Source: Pseudomonadota bacterium
Lineage (GTDB): Bacteria; Pseudomonadota; Alphaproteobacteria; UBA9219; RGZA01
Direction: 5' to 3'
DNA length: 5,664 bases
Assembly (NCBI GenBank): GCA_016195205.1
Contig: JACQAB010000013.1
Span: 1 to 5,664, forward strand
Position 1 is the first letter of the stretch, and every line of letters begins with the position of its first letter. Positions 1-5,664 of this stretch are shown piece after piece. The position numbers and the translations under genes were made by a program. The notes beneath the pieces were generated by a model, which had not been told where the DNA came from, did not search any database, and worked only from the letters and a program-made list of their open reading frames with translations.

Positions 1-162
1 GAACTGCGAATGTTTTTTGGCCCCGGCTACAGGATTTATTTTGGAGAACAGGGAAATAATATCATTGTCCTACTTTGTGGCGGCGATAAAGGAATACAAA
101 GCAAAGACATCGAACAGGCCAAGGCCTATTGGAAGGAGTATCTGAGCCGTGAAAAAATATAG
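1..162 (+). CDS. RelE/HigB-like toxin of a type II toxin-antitoxin pair, 3' part only
   Basis: The reading frame is open from the first base and stops at TAG 160-162, giving 53 C-terminal residues; the N-terminal half lies outside the window. The visible stretch GPGYRIYF, then LLCGGDKGIQSKDI and AKAYWKEYL, matches the C-terminal core of the 'addiction module killer protein' family within the RelE/ParE superfamily, whose members are about 100 residues long. Known relatives act as ribosome-dependent mRNA interferases or related growth inhibitors, neutralised by an antitoxin encoded just downstream. The stop overlaps the start of the antidote gene by 14 bases, so the two are probably cotranslated in toxin-first order, as in higBA. 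The DNA is AT-rich compared with topA (about 42% GC by hand count over 1-180). The family assignment is good; the actual target cannot be deduced. Confidence 0.85.
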   Translation, partial: ELRMFFGPGYRIYFGEQGNNIIVLLCGGDKGIQSKDIEQAKAYWKEYLSREKI

Positions 163-469
163 AACCATTCGGGAAATTGAAGAAGAATATCTTCGCAAGC
201 ATCCCGAAGAGATAGATGACTATATCGATATCCTTTTCGAAGAATATTCGAAGGATGGCGACACGGGGGTTTTACTGGCTTCCCTGCGGGTGGTCAGTCG
301 TGTAAAAGGCGTAAGCCAAACTGCGGAAACCGCGGGTTTAAGCCGTAAAGGCTTGCAAAAGGCCCTTTCCGAAGATGGGAATCCAAAATTCGAGAGCGTG
401 AACGCCATTCTGCACGCCATGGGCTATCGCCTGACCACGGAAAAGCTGGAAGCGCATTCCGGCCAATAA
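149..469 (+). CDS. Xre-family antidote (HigA-like antitoxin)
   Basis: This 106-residue protein is the partner of the overlapping toxin. Residues about 22-50 (DDYIDILFEEY, then GVLLASLRVVSRVKG) and the helix-turn-helix at about 54-75 (GVSQTAETAGLSRKGLQKAL) match the 'addiction module antidote' family, followed by the typical NPKFESVNAILHAMGYRL segment. The helix-turn-helix suggests DNA binding and autoregulation of the operon, the usual arrangement in this family, while the rest would neutralise the toxin. The chosen start is GTG 149, preceded by AGGAG at 134-138 inside the toxin gene with 10 bases of spacing. Length is normal and no lesion is seen. The promoter and operator would lie upstream of the toxin, outside the window. 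Base composition is lower in GC than in topA, consistent with horizontal transfer of the pair. Confidence 0.88.
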   Translation: MKKYRTIREIEEEYLRKHPEEIDDYIDILFEEYSKDGDTGVLLASLRVVSRVKGVSQTAETAGLSRKGLQKALSEDGNPKFESVNAILHAMGYRLTTEKLEAHSGQ

Positions 470-492
470 TCGCAACGTCTTGCCCTTATTAT

Positions 493-520
493 TTGACGCC
501 GCGCCCCCAAATCGGCTACA
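493..520 (+). promoter_or_regulatory. Weak sigma70-type promoter candidate for topA
   Basis: TTGACG at 493-498 is a good -35 match and is followed after 16 bases by GCTACA at 515-520, a poor -10 that shares only part of the consensus. It lies about 75 bases upstream of the topA start, in the spacer after the antitoxin gene. It is a pattern match only; topA may instead be served by another promoter in the same spacer or by readthrough. Confidence 0.22.
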
Positions 521-594
521 CGCCTTCGCCCTAAGTCGTTGCGTCCTATGGGCGTCAACACAACTTTAAGGATTAGCACTTAGGAATTCAGGGC

Positions 595-3300
595 GTGTCA
601 GACAGCAAACTTGTCATCGTTGAATCGCCAGCCAAGGCGAAAACCATCAATAAATACCTTGGCAGCGACTTCAAGGTATTAGCCTCCTTCGGCCATATCC
701 GCGACTTGCCGCCCAAAGACGGCTCGGTGCGGCCCGAGGAAGACTTTGCCATGGATTGGCAGCTGGGCGACCGCGCCGCGCGCCCCGTGGGTGAAATCAC
801 CGCCGCGCTGAAAAAAGCCGACACCTTATATCTGGCCACCGACCCCGACCGCGAAGGCGAAGCCATCGCCTGGCATGTGCGCGAATTTTTAAAAGACAAG
901 AACCTGCTGAAGGGCAAAGAGGTGCATCGCATCACCTTTAATGAAATCACCAAATCGGCGGTGAAAGAGGCGCTGGCCAACCCGCGCGACCTGGATGAAG
1001 ATTTGATCGACGCCTATATGGCGCGCCGCGCGCTGGATTATTTGGTGGGCTTCAACCTGTCGCCGGTGCTGTGGCGCAAACTGCCGGGCTCGCGCTCGGC
1101 GGGACGCGTGCAGTCGGTGGCGCTGCGCCTGATTTGCGAACGCGAAGAAGAAATCGAAAAATTCAAGCCGCAGGAATACTGGACGATCGAAGCCGTGTTC
1201 ACCACCAAGACCGGCGAGAAAATCCCCGCCCGGCTTTGGCAGTATGACGGCAAAAAAGTCGAGAAATTCAGCTTTACCAGCGAAGCCGCGGCGAAAGAAG
1301 CCCTGCAGAAGCTCAGCGCGCCCAGCTGGAGCGTGGGCAATATTGAAAAGAAGCAGGCGCGGCGCAACCCCTACCCGCCTTTCACCACCTCTACTTTACA
1401 AATGGAAGCCTCGCGCAAGCTGGGCCTGTCGGCCTCGCGCACCATGCGTTTGGCGCAGCAGCTTTATGAAGGCATGGACCTCAACGGCGAGACCATCGGC
1501 CTTATCACCTATATGCGTACCGACGGCATCACCCTGTCGGGCGAAGCCATTGCCGGCGCGCGCAAAGTCATTCAGGCGGAATATGGCAAGGATTATCTGC
1601 CCGACAGCCCGCGCGTATATAATAAGGTCGCCAAGAACGCCCAGGAAGCGCACGAAGCTATCCGCCCCACCGATCTGTCGCGCCTACCCACGCAAATCGC
1701 CCGCTATCTCGAGCCCGATGCCATGCGGCTTTACACCCTCATCTGGCAGCGCACGGTGGCCAGCCAGATGGAAAGCGCCGTGCTGGATCAGGTGAGCATC
1801 GACATCACCGCCTCGAACGGTGGCCATGCGTTTCGCGCCAGCGGGTCGGTGATCGTGTTCGACGGCTATCTGCGCGCCTATGAAGATGAAAAAGACGACA
1901 GCGTTTCCGACGCCGAAGAGGAAAAACAGTCGCGCCTGCCGGCGGTAAACGCGGGCGAGAGCCTGAATAAGGCAGGCATCACCCCCAACCAGCATTTTAC
2001 CGAGCCGCCCCCACGCTATTCGGAAGCCAGCCTGATCAAACGGCTGGAAGAGCTGGGCATCGGCCGGCCGTCCACCTATGTCAGCATCATCCAGGTGCTG
2101 CAGGACCGCGATTATGTGGTGCTGGATAAAAAACGCTTCATCCCCGAAGACCGCGGGCGGCTGGTGACGGCGTTCCTGGCCAATTTCTTCGAACATTACG
2201 TGGAATACGGCTTCACCGCCGATCTGGAAGAAAAACTGGACGATATTTCCGCCGGCAAGCTGAAATGGAAAAAACTGCTGGCCGAATTCTGGAAAGATTT
2301 TTCCGCCGCCATCGGCGAAACGAAGGATTTGAAAATCAGCGACGTCATCGACGCGCTGGATGAAAACCTTGGCCCGCATTTCTTCGTGCCCACCCTCGAG
2401 AATCCCGAACCGCGCAAATGCAAGGTGTGCGGCACAGGGCGCCTGGGGCTGAAACTGGGCAAGCACGGCGCTTTCGTCGGTTGCTCGAACTATCCGGAAT
2501 GCAAATTCACCATGCCGCTGGTGGTGGGCGGCGGTGACGCGCTGCAAACCGAAGGGCCCAAGCAGCTGGGCAACGATCCTGTCACCAGCATGCCAGTTTC
2601 CCTGCGCAGCGGGCCTTATGGGCCTTATGTGCAGCTTGAACCCAAGCCTGACGCCCATGCGCCACCCCCGCCTCCGCCGGAACCCGAGCCGGAAGCCGAT
2701 GCCAAGGGCAAGAAAAAGAAGAAGAAAAAGAAAGCGCATGCAGGGCCGAAGCCCAAGCGTGCCTCGCTGCCCAAAGGCACCGATCCGAACAGCGTTGATC
2801 TTGCCACGGCGCTTTCGCTGCTGGCCTTGCCGCGCGATGTGGGACATGATCCGCAAACGGGCGAGATTATTCAGGCCGGCATCGGCCGCTTTGGTCCATA
2901 TTTGAAACTCGGCTCAACTTATAAATCGCTGCCGAAGGGCGAAGACGTTCTCACTATCGGCTTGAACCGCGCGGTGGTGCTGATCGCCGAAGCGATTGAA
3001 AAAAAGAAAGCCATGGCCGGACAAGAGCTGGGCAAGCATCCCGATGGCAAGCCGGTAACGGCGGGCACGGGCCGCTTCGGGCCTTATGTGAAACACGGCA
3101 AGGTCTATGCCAACCTGTCCAAGGGCGTGAAACCGGAAGATGTAACGCTGGAAGAGGCGCTGGAACTGCTGGCCCAAAGAGTCGCCAAGGCCAAAGGCGG
3201 CAAAGGCAAGGAAGCCGCCGCGCCTGCGCCAGCCGAAGCCAAACCCGCGAAGAAGAAAGAAAAGAAACCCACCGCTAAAAGCAAAAAGAAAGCGGCATAA
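595..3300 (+). CDS. topA: DNA topoisomerase I (type IA)
   Basis: This cytoplasmic enzyme relaxes negatively supercoiled DNA by cutting one strand, passing the other and resealing. The protein has 901 residues, close to the usual 850-900. The Toprim domain (about 5-115) begins with LVIVESPAKAKTINKYLG (metal-binding Glu10) and contains DPDREGEAIAWH with Asp83 and Asp85. The central domain carries the catalytic tyrosine in GLITYMRTDG (Tyr306, with Arg308), HEAIRPTD at 353-360 and GIGRPSTY at 488-495. One Cys4 zinc site follows (Cys609, Cys612, Cys630, Cys636). Then come three cysteine-free C-terminal repeats, two with GRFGPY and one with SGPYGPY, interrupted at about 690-713 by a Pro/Glu/Lys linker, and a Lys/Ala-rich tail that probably binds DNA. 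The start is GTG 595, with AGGAA at 582-586 as ribosome binding site. It appears intact. In Alphaproteobacteria topA often sits just before rnr, as here. Confidence 0.97.
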   Translation: MSDSKLVIVESPAKAKTINKYLGSDFKVLASFGHIRDLPPKDGSVRPEEDFAMDWQLGDRAARPVGEITAALKKADTLYLATDPDREGEAIAWHVREFLKDKNLLKGKEVHRITFNEITKSAVKEALANPRDLDEDLIDAYMARRALDYLVGFNLSPVLWRKLPGSRSAGRVQSVALRLICEREEEIEKFKPQEYWTIEAVFTTKTGEKIPARLWQYDGKKVEKFSFTSEAAAKEALQKLSAPSWSVGNIEKKQARRNPYPPFTTSTLQMEASRKLGLSASRTMRLAQQLYEGMDLNGETIGLITYMRTDGITLSGEAIAGARKVIQAEYGKDYLPDSPRVYNKVAKNAQEAHEAIRPTDLSRLPTQIARYLEPDAMRLYTLIWQRTVASQMESAVLDQVSIDITASNGGHAFRASGSVIVFDGYLRAYEDEKDDSVSDAEEEKQSRLPAVNAGESLNKAGITPNQHFTEPPPRYSEASLIKRLEELGIGRPSTYVSIIQVLQDRDYVVLDKKRFIPEDRGRLVTAFLANFFEHYVEYGFTADLEEKLDDISAGKLKWKKLLAEFWKDFSAAIGETKDLKISDVIDALDENLGPHFFVPTLENPEPRKCKVCGTGRLGLKLGKHGAFVGCSNYPECKFTMPLVVGGGDALQTEGPKQLGNDPVTSMPVSLRSGPYGPYVQLEPKPDAHAPPPPPPEPEPEADAKGKKKKKKKKAHAGPKPKRASLPKGTDPNSVDLATALSLLALPRDVGHDPQTGEIIQAGIGRFGPYLKLGSTYKSLPKGEDVLTIGLNRAVVLIAEAIEKKKAMAGQELGKHPDGKPVTAGTGRFGPYVKHGKVYANLSKGVKPEDVTLEEALELLAQRVAKAKGGKGKEAAAPAPAEAKPAKKKEKKPTAKSKKKAA

Positions 3301-3335
3301 GATATTCGGTAACTTCTTAATTCAGCGAGGCCTTA

Positions 3336-3462
3336 TTCCCCTCCCCCTGAGGGAGGGGCTGGGGGTGGGGTGGGGCGTGACATTGCTCAACCCCCAACCA
3401 TTTACGCCAGGTGGCAACCGCCTGACCCCACCCCTTTATCCCCTCCCTCAAGGGGAGGGGAA
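3336..3462. repeat. 127-bp inverted-repeat element with two GC-rich hairpins
   Basis: The ends (3336-3358 and 3440-3462) are inverted copies matching at 22 of 23 positions, and an inner block (3362-3371 against 3425-3434, GGGGTGGGGT) matches 10 of 10. Each end is also a hairpin by itself: CCCCTCCC pairs with GGGAGGGG, 8 bp, with a 5-base loop. No open frame for a transposase is present and no target duplication is visible. G/C-run palindromes of this type are commonly scattered between genes in proteobacterial genomes, so this is probably a non-autonomous, repeat-family element; copy number cannot be seen here. Confidence 0.75.
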
Positions 3463-3469
3463 ATTTTTT
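3440..3469 (+). terminator. Probable intrinsic terminator after topA, formed by the right arm of the repeat
   Basis: The stem CCCCTCCC (3440-3447) pairs perfectly with GGGAGGGG (3453-3460) around the loop TCAAG. An extra T-A pair extends it at the base, and a run of six T follows at 3464-3469 after three A. This is a classical rho-independent signal in the topA direction, about 140 bases after its stop. If it works, rnr downstream would need its own promoter. Confidence 0.6.
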
Positions 3470-3526
3470 CCCTCATTTATCCAACTATCGCTAAAGTAGA
3501 ACTTACGCTCAACATCTCCAAAAACA

Positions 3527-5151
3527 TTGAAGCCTAAATCCTTCCACAAAAAACGCCGCTATCACCCTCACCCGTCTCACGGGCAGAAGCCGTTTGTCAA
3601 AAAACCGTCGCAGCGCCTGGCCGAAAGCGGTCCCTTGCGCATCATCGGCGTGGTGGAAAAAGCCGGGAACGAATTGCGCATCCGCCCCTCCAGCCGCAAA
3701 ACGGCGCCGACGCCCGCGACTTTGACGATGCCGTGCACGCCGAAAAAGATTCCGATCCCGCCAATCCCGGCGGGTGGAAGCTGATCGTCGCCATTGCCGA
3801 TGTGGCGCATTACGTGCACGCAAGCGCGCCGCTGGATCGCGAAGCCTATAAACGCGGCAATTCGGTGTATTTCCCCGACCGCGTGGTGCCCATGCTGCCC
3901 GAAGCGCTGAGCAATGAGCTTTGCTCACTGAAACCGCACGTGGACCGTGCCTGCCTGGCGGCGCACTTGGTCGTTGACGACAAAGGTGAGTTGCTTCGCT
4001 TCCATTTCACCCGGGCCTTGATGCGTTCGGCGGCGCGGTTGACCTATGAGCAAATTCAAAAAGCCGCCGATGGCGCGCCGGATGAAACCACCACTCCGCT
4101 GATGGATAAAGTGGTGACGCCCCTTTACCAGGCTTATGCCGTGCTGCTGGGCGCGCGCAAAAAGCGCGGCACGCTGGACCTGGAAGTGCAGGAAAATTAC
4201 ATCCGCATCGGCGCCGACGGAAAGGTTGCGCATATCGGCCCGCGCGAACGGCTGGACGCGCATAAGCTGATTGAAGAATTCATGATCCTGGCCAACGTTG
4301 CCGCCGCCAGCGCGCTTCAGGAAAAAGGCATGGCTGGGCTTTACCGCGTGCATGATGTTCCCTCGCCCGAAAAACTGGAAAGCCTGCGCGCGTTTTTGAA
4401 GGGCTTCGACATCAACCTGCCGGTGGGCAAGCAGTTGCGTTCCATCGACCTGGCGCGCGTGCTGGAAAAATTCATCGGCAGCGATCACGCGCCGCTGATC
4501 AACGAGGTCATGCTGCGCAACCAGGCCCAAGCGATCTACAGCGCCGACAACATCGGCCATTTCGGATTGGCGCTGGCGCGCTATGCGCATTTCACCTCGC
4601 CCATCCGCCGCTATGCCGATCTGGTGGTGCACCGCGCGCTGATCCGGCTTTATAAACTGGGCGAAGATGGCTTGAGCGATCCGGAACGCGCGAAGCTGAA
4701 CGAAACCGGCGAGCATATTTCGAAAACCGAACGCCGCGCGATTGAAGCCGAACGGGAATCGAACGACCGCTATACCTCGCTTTATCTGTCCGGACAGGTG
4801 GGCGGAATTTTTGAGGCGCGCATCAGCGGCGTCACGCGCTCGGGCCTGTTCGTGCGCCTTAAGGAAACTGGCGCCGATGGGCTGCTGCCCATGTCGTCCC
4901 TGCCATCCGACTATTACATGCACGATGAAAAGCACCACCGCCTTACCGGCAAAAGCAGCGGACGCGTTTTCCAACTGGCCGGCAAGCTGCGCGTGCGGTT
5001 GGTGGAAGCCGACGGCGTGCGCGGCAGCCTGCGCTTCATGCTGGCCGAAGATAAACGTGAGGATGGTGCGCCTCAGCGCAAACTTTCAAAACCGGGGGGA
5101 CGCCAGCATCAGCACCGGCGGCGCCGGCCGCACGGCAGGAAAAAACACTGA
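3527..5151 (+). pseudogene. rnr: RNase R gene with 5' truncation and an internal frameshifting deletion
   Basis: Two frames together recall one RNase R. The first (3527 to about 3700, TTG start, no convincing ribosome binding site) contains SGPLRIIGVVEKAGNELRIR, which fits the cold-shock region. The second begins abruptly with NGADARDFDDAV of the RNB catalytic domain. Compared with E. coli RNase R from memory, about 100 residues between these blocks are missing, including the rest of the cold-shock region. About 140 N-terminal residues (helix-turn-helix, first cold-shock part) are also absent and replaced by a short basic stretch. The junction falls within or next to bases 3698-3702: the TID-GADARD motif reads Q-N-GADARD, so the first metal-binding Asp is lost. 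A missing length of 3n+1 bases explains the frame change. An assembly or sequencing artefact is a real alternative. The spacers on both sides contain inverted-repeat elements. Confidence 0.78.
3733..5151 (+). CDS. rnr: Longest open frame of rnr: RNB catalytic core, S1 domain and basic tail
   Basis: RNase R degrades structured RNA processively from the 3' end. This frame is open from 3538, but its first usual start codon is GTG 3733. That start lies inside the RNB domain, after the DARDFDD motif, and is therefore unlikely to be native. Numbering from it, the RNB core covers about 1-320 and includes VAIADVAHYV, NSVYFPDRVVPMLPEALS, DAHKLIEEFMILANVAAA and the family signature HFTSPIRRYADLVVHR (from residue 286). 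The S1 RNA-binding domain spans about 355-440 (GIFEARISGVTRSGLFVRL, then DGLLPMSSL), and the last 30 residues are rich in Arg, His and Lys. No stop or frameshift is seen after 3733. A protein made from here would lack the catalytic aspartates and should be inactive as a nuclease. Identity is certain; expression as a separate product is doubtful. Confidence 0.7.
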   Translation: MHAEKDSDPANPGGWKLIVAIADVAHYVHASAPLDREAYKRGNSVYFPDRVVPMLPEALSNELCSLKPHVDRACLAAHLVVDDKGELLRFHFTRALMRSAARLTYEQIQKAADGAPDETTTPLMDKVVTPLYQAYAVLLGARKKRGTLDLEVQENYIRIGADGKVAHIGPRERLDAHKLIEEFMILANVAAASALQEKGMAGLYRVHDVPSPEKLESLRAFLKGFDINLPVGKQLRSIDLARVLEKFIGSDHAPLINEVMLRNQAQAIYSADNIGHFGLALARYAHFTSPIRRYADLVVHRALIRLYKLGEDGLSDPERAKLNETGEHISKTERRAIEAERESNDRYTSLYLSGQVGGIFEARISGVTRSGLFVRLKETGADGLLPMSSLPSDYYMHDEKHHRLTGKSSGRVFQLAGKLRVRLVEADGVRGSLRFMLAEDKREDGAPQRKLSKPGGRQHQHRRRRPHGRKKH

Positions 5152-5181
5152 CGATTTAAGGAAACCCTATCCCCAAGCGGA

Positions 5182-5268
5182 GTCATCCCAGCGAATGCTG
5201 GGATCCATGGGAAGGCCTCTCGGCCTGGAAAGGCAGCGGCCATGGATGCCAGCATGCGCTGGCATGAC
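5182..5268. repeat. 87-bp inverted-repeat (MITE/BIME-like) element between rnr and metA
   Basis: The left arm 5182-5210 and right arm 5240-5268 are 29-base inverted copies with three mismatches, beginning GTCAT and ending ATCCATGG. Each arm also folds alone: ATCCCAGC pairs with GCTGGGAT on the left and ATGCCAGC with GCTGGCAT on the right, 8 bp each with 4-base loops. The 29-base centre contains a smaller hairpin, AGGCC (5213-5217) with GGCCT (5222-5226). No coding capacity or target duplication is seen. It resembles the short palindromic intergenic repeats common in Alphaproteobacteria and may also act as a bidirectional terminator between the convergent rnr and metA. Confidence 0.8.
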
Positions 5269-5336
5269 ATTCTTTTTGAAACAGCAAGCCTCAATCAAAC
5301 AGCCCTGGGAATCTCCTGAAGATTATACGGCGTGGC

Positions 5337-5664
5337 CTAGTAAATCGCCTTGATCCAGTTGGTGTAGATATGCGCCGCGTGCCGCCAGGTGTTGGGCGGC
5401 ACGACCGAAGCATCTTTGCTCGAAAAATAATGCTGCGGCAAAGGCGTGGCCGGTTCGCGCGCGCTGTCGCGGCGGTATTCATTCTGTAAAGTTTCCGTCT
5501 CGTATTCCGGATGGTTCAAAATATAAAGCCGGCGCGGAAAAAACTGTTTGCCGCCGTCATAGGGTTCGGCTTCGGCCATAATGTTGGGGCCAGACTCCTC
5601 CGAATCCGCCACCACTTCCAGCGCCTTGCATTTCAGCACGTCTTCCCGGCGCGGGCTTTTCCAG
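5337..5664 (-). CDS. metA: Homoserine O-acyltransferase, C-terminal part, cut short by an amber codon
   Basis: MetA acylates homoserine with acetyl-CoA or succinyl-CoA in the first committed step of methionine synthesis. The frame enters from the right edge, so the N-terminal two thirds, with the catalytic Cys and the residue that helps set acyl-donor choice, are outside. The visible part contains SPRREDV, ALEVVADSEESG and RRLYILNHPEYETETLQNEY, where the His (5511-5513) and Glu (5505-5507) correspond to the His-x-Glu of the E. coli catalytic triad. PLPQHYF and PPNTWRHAAHIYTNWIKAIY follow. The stop TAG (5337-5339) stands where family members have Gln in IYQTTPYDL. The codons after it still read ATPYNLQEIPRAV before TGA at 5295-5297. 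The conserved tail is therefore lost unless the TAG is read through or is an error. It converges on rnr. Family assignment is firm; activity is uncertain. Confidence 0.88.
   Translation of the reverse strand, partial: WKSPRREDVLKCKALEVVADSEESGPNIMAEAEPYDGGKQFFPRRLYILNHPEYETETLQNEYRRDSAREPATPLPQHYFSSKDASVVPPNTWRHAAHIYTNWIKAIY

Noticed and set aside
160..162. TAG as a sense codon (Gln) in this genome, suggested by the metA amber
   Set aside because: The toxin frame ends at this TAG at the place where the family normally ends, so TAG acts as a plausible ordinary stop here. One amber in metA is not enough to propose recoding.
1244..1795. 183-residue + strand frame overlapping topA
   Set aside because: It is rich in Arg, Ala, Pro and Ser, as expected of an out-of-frame reading, and overlaps the stretch containing the topA catalytic Tyr306.
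1684..2856. 390-residue open frame on the minus strand inside topA
   Set aside because: It lies entirely opposite the well-matched topA frame. GC-rich coding DNA leaves such antisense frames open, and its translation shows no recognisable domain.
3336..3462. CRISPR array or attachment site in the C/G-rich spacer
   Set aside because: There are only two inverted copies, with no regularly spaced direct repeats, no integrase gene and no tRNA nearby.
3691..3704. Programmed -1 frameshift at the AAAA run joining the two rnr frames
   Set aside because: The bases C AAA ACG do not form a proper slippery heptamer, and frameshifting would not restore the missing ~100 residues or the lost Asp. A deletion explains it better.
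3925..4974. 349-residue open frame on the minus strand inside rnr
   Set aside because: It is antisense to the conserved RNB and S1 regions and has no recognisable motif; it is a shadow of rnr codon bias.

Overview
The window looks like a piece of an alphaproteobacterial chromosome, possibly a metagenome-assembled genome. The protein-coding regions are moderately GC-rich (about 60% in three 60-base samples counted by hand from topA). topA is followed on the same strand by rnr, an order I recall from Alphaproteobacteria. TopA has the single Cys4 zinc site, cysteine-free C-terminal repeats and lysine-rich tail that fit that class. No species can be named from this sequence alone.

Layout: (1) Positions 1-469 hold a toxin-antitoxin pair, the 3' end of a RelE/HigB-like killer protein overlapping an Xre-type antidote gene. 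It is clearly more AT-rich than the rest (about 47% GC by hand count over 1-420), which suggests acquired DNA. (2) Positions 470-594 are a spacer with a weak promoter candidate. (3) Positions 595-3300 are an intact topA for DNA topoisomerase I. (4) Positions 3301-3526 are a spacer with an inverted-repeat element of two GC-rich hairpins; its distal hairpin ends in a T-run and probably terminates topA. (5) Positions 3527-5151 carry rnr for exoribonuclease R, apparently broken. The N-terminal helix-turn-helix and most of the cold-shock region are absent. An internal deletion shifts the frame and removes the first catalytic Asp of the RNB domain. The rest of RNB, the S1 domain and the basic tail remain open. 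(6) Positions 5152-5294 hold a second, unrelated inverted-repeat element. (7) The right edge, minus strand, is the 3' part of metA (homoserine O-acyltransferase). An in-frame TAG cuts off the conserved C-terminal tail, whose codons are still readable after the stop.

I see no new defence or metabolic system. The notable signals are the two lesions in neighbouring core genes, and two inverted-repeat elements of the same two-hairpin design but unrelated sequence that bracket the damaged rnr. In one element two of the three differences between arms are compensatory within each hairpin. Genome erosion and sequencing or assembly error both explain the lesions, and read-level data would separate them.
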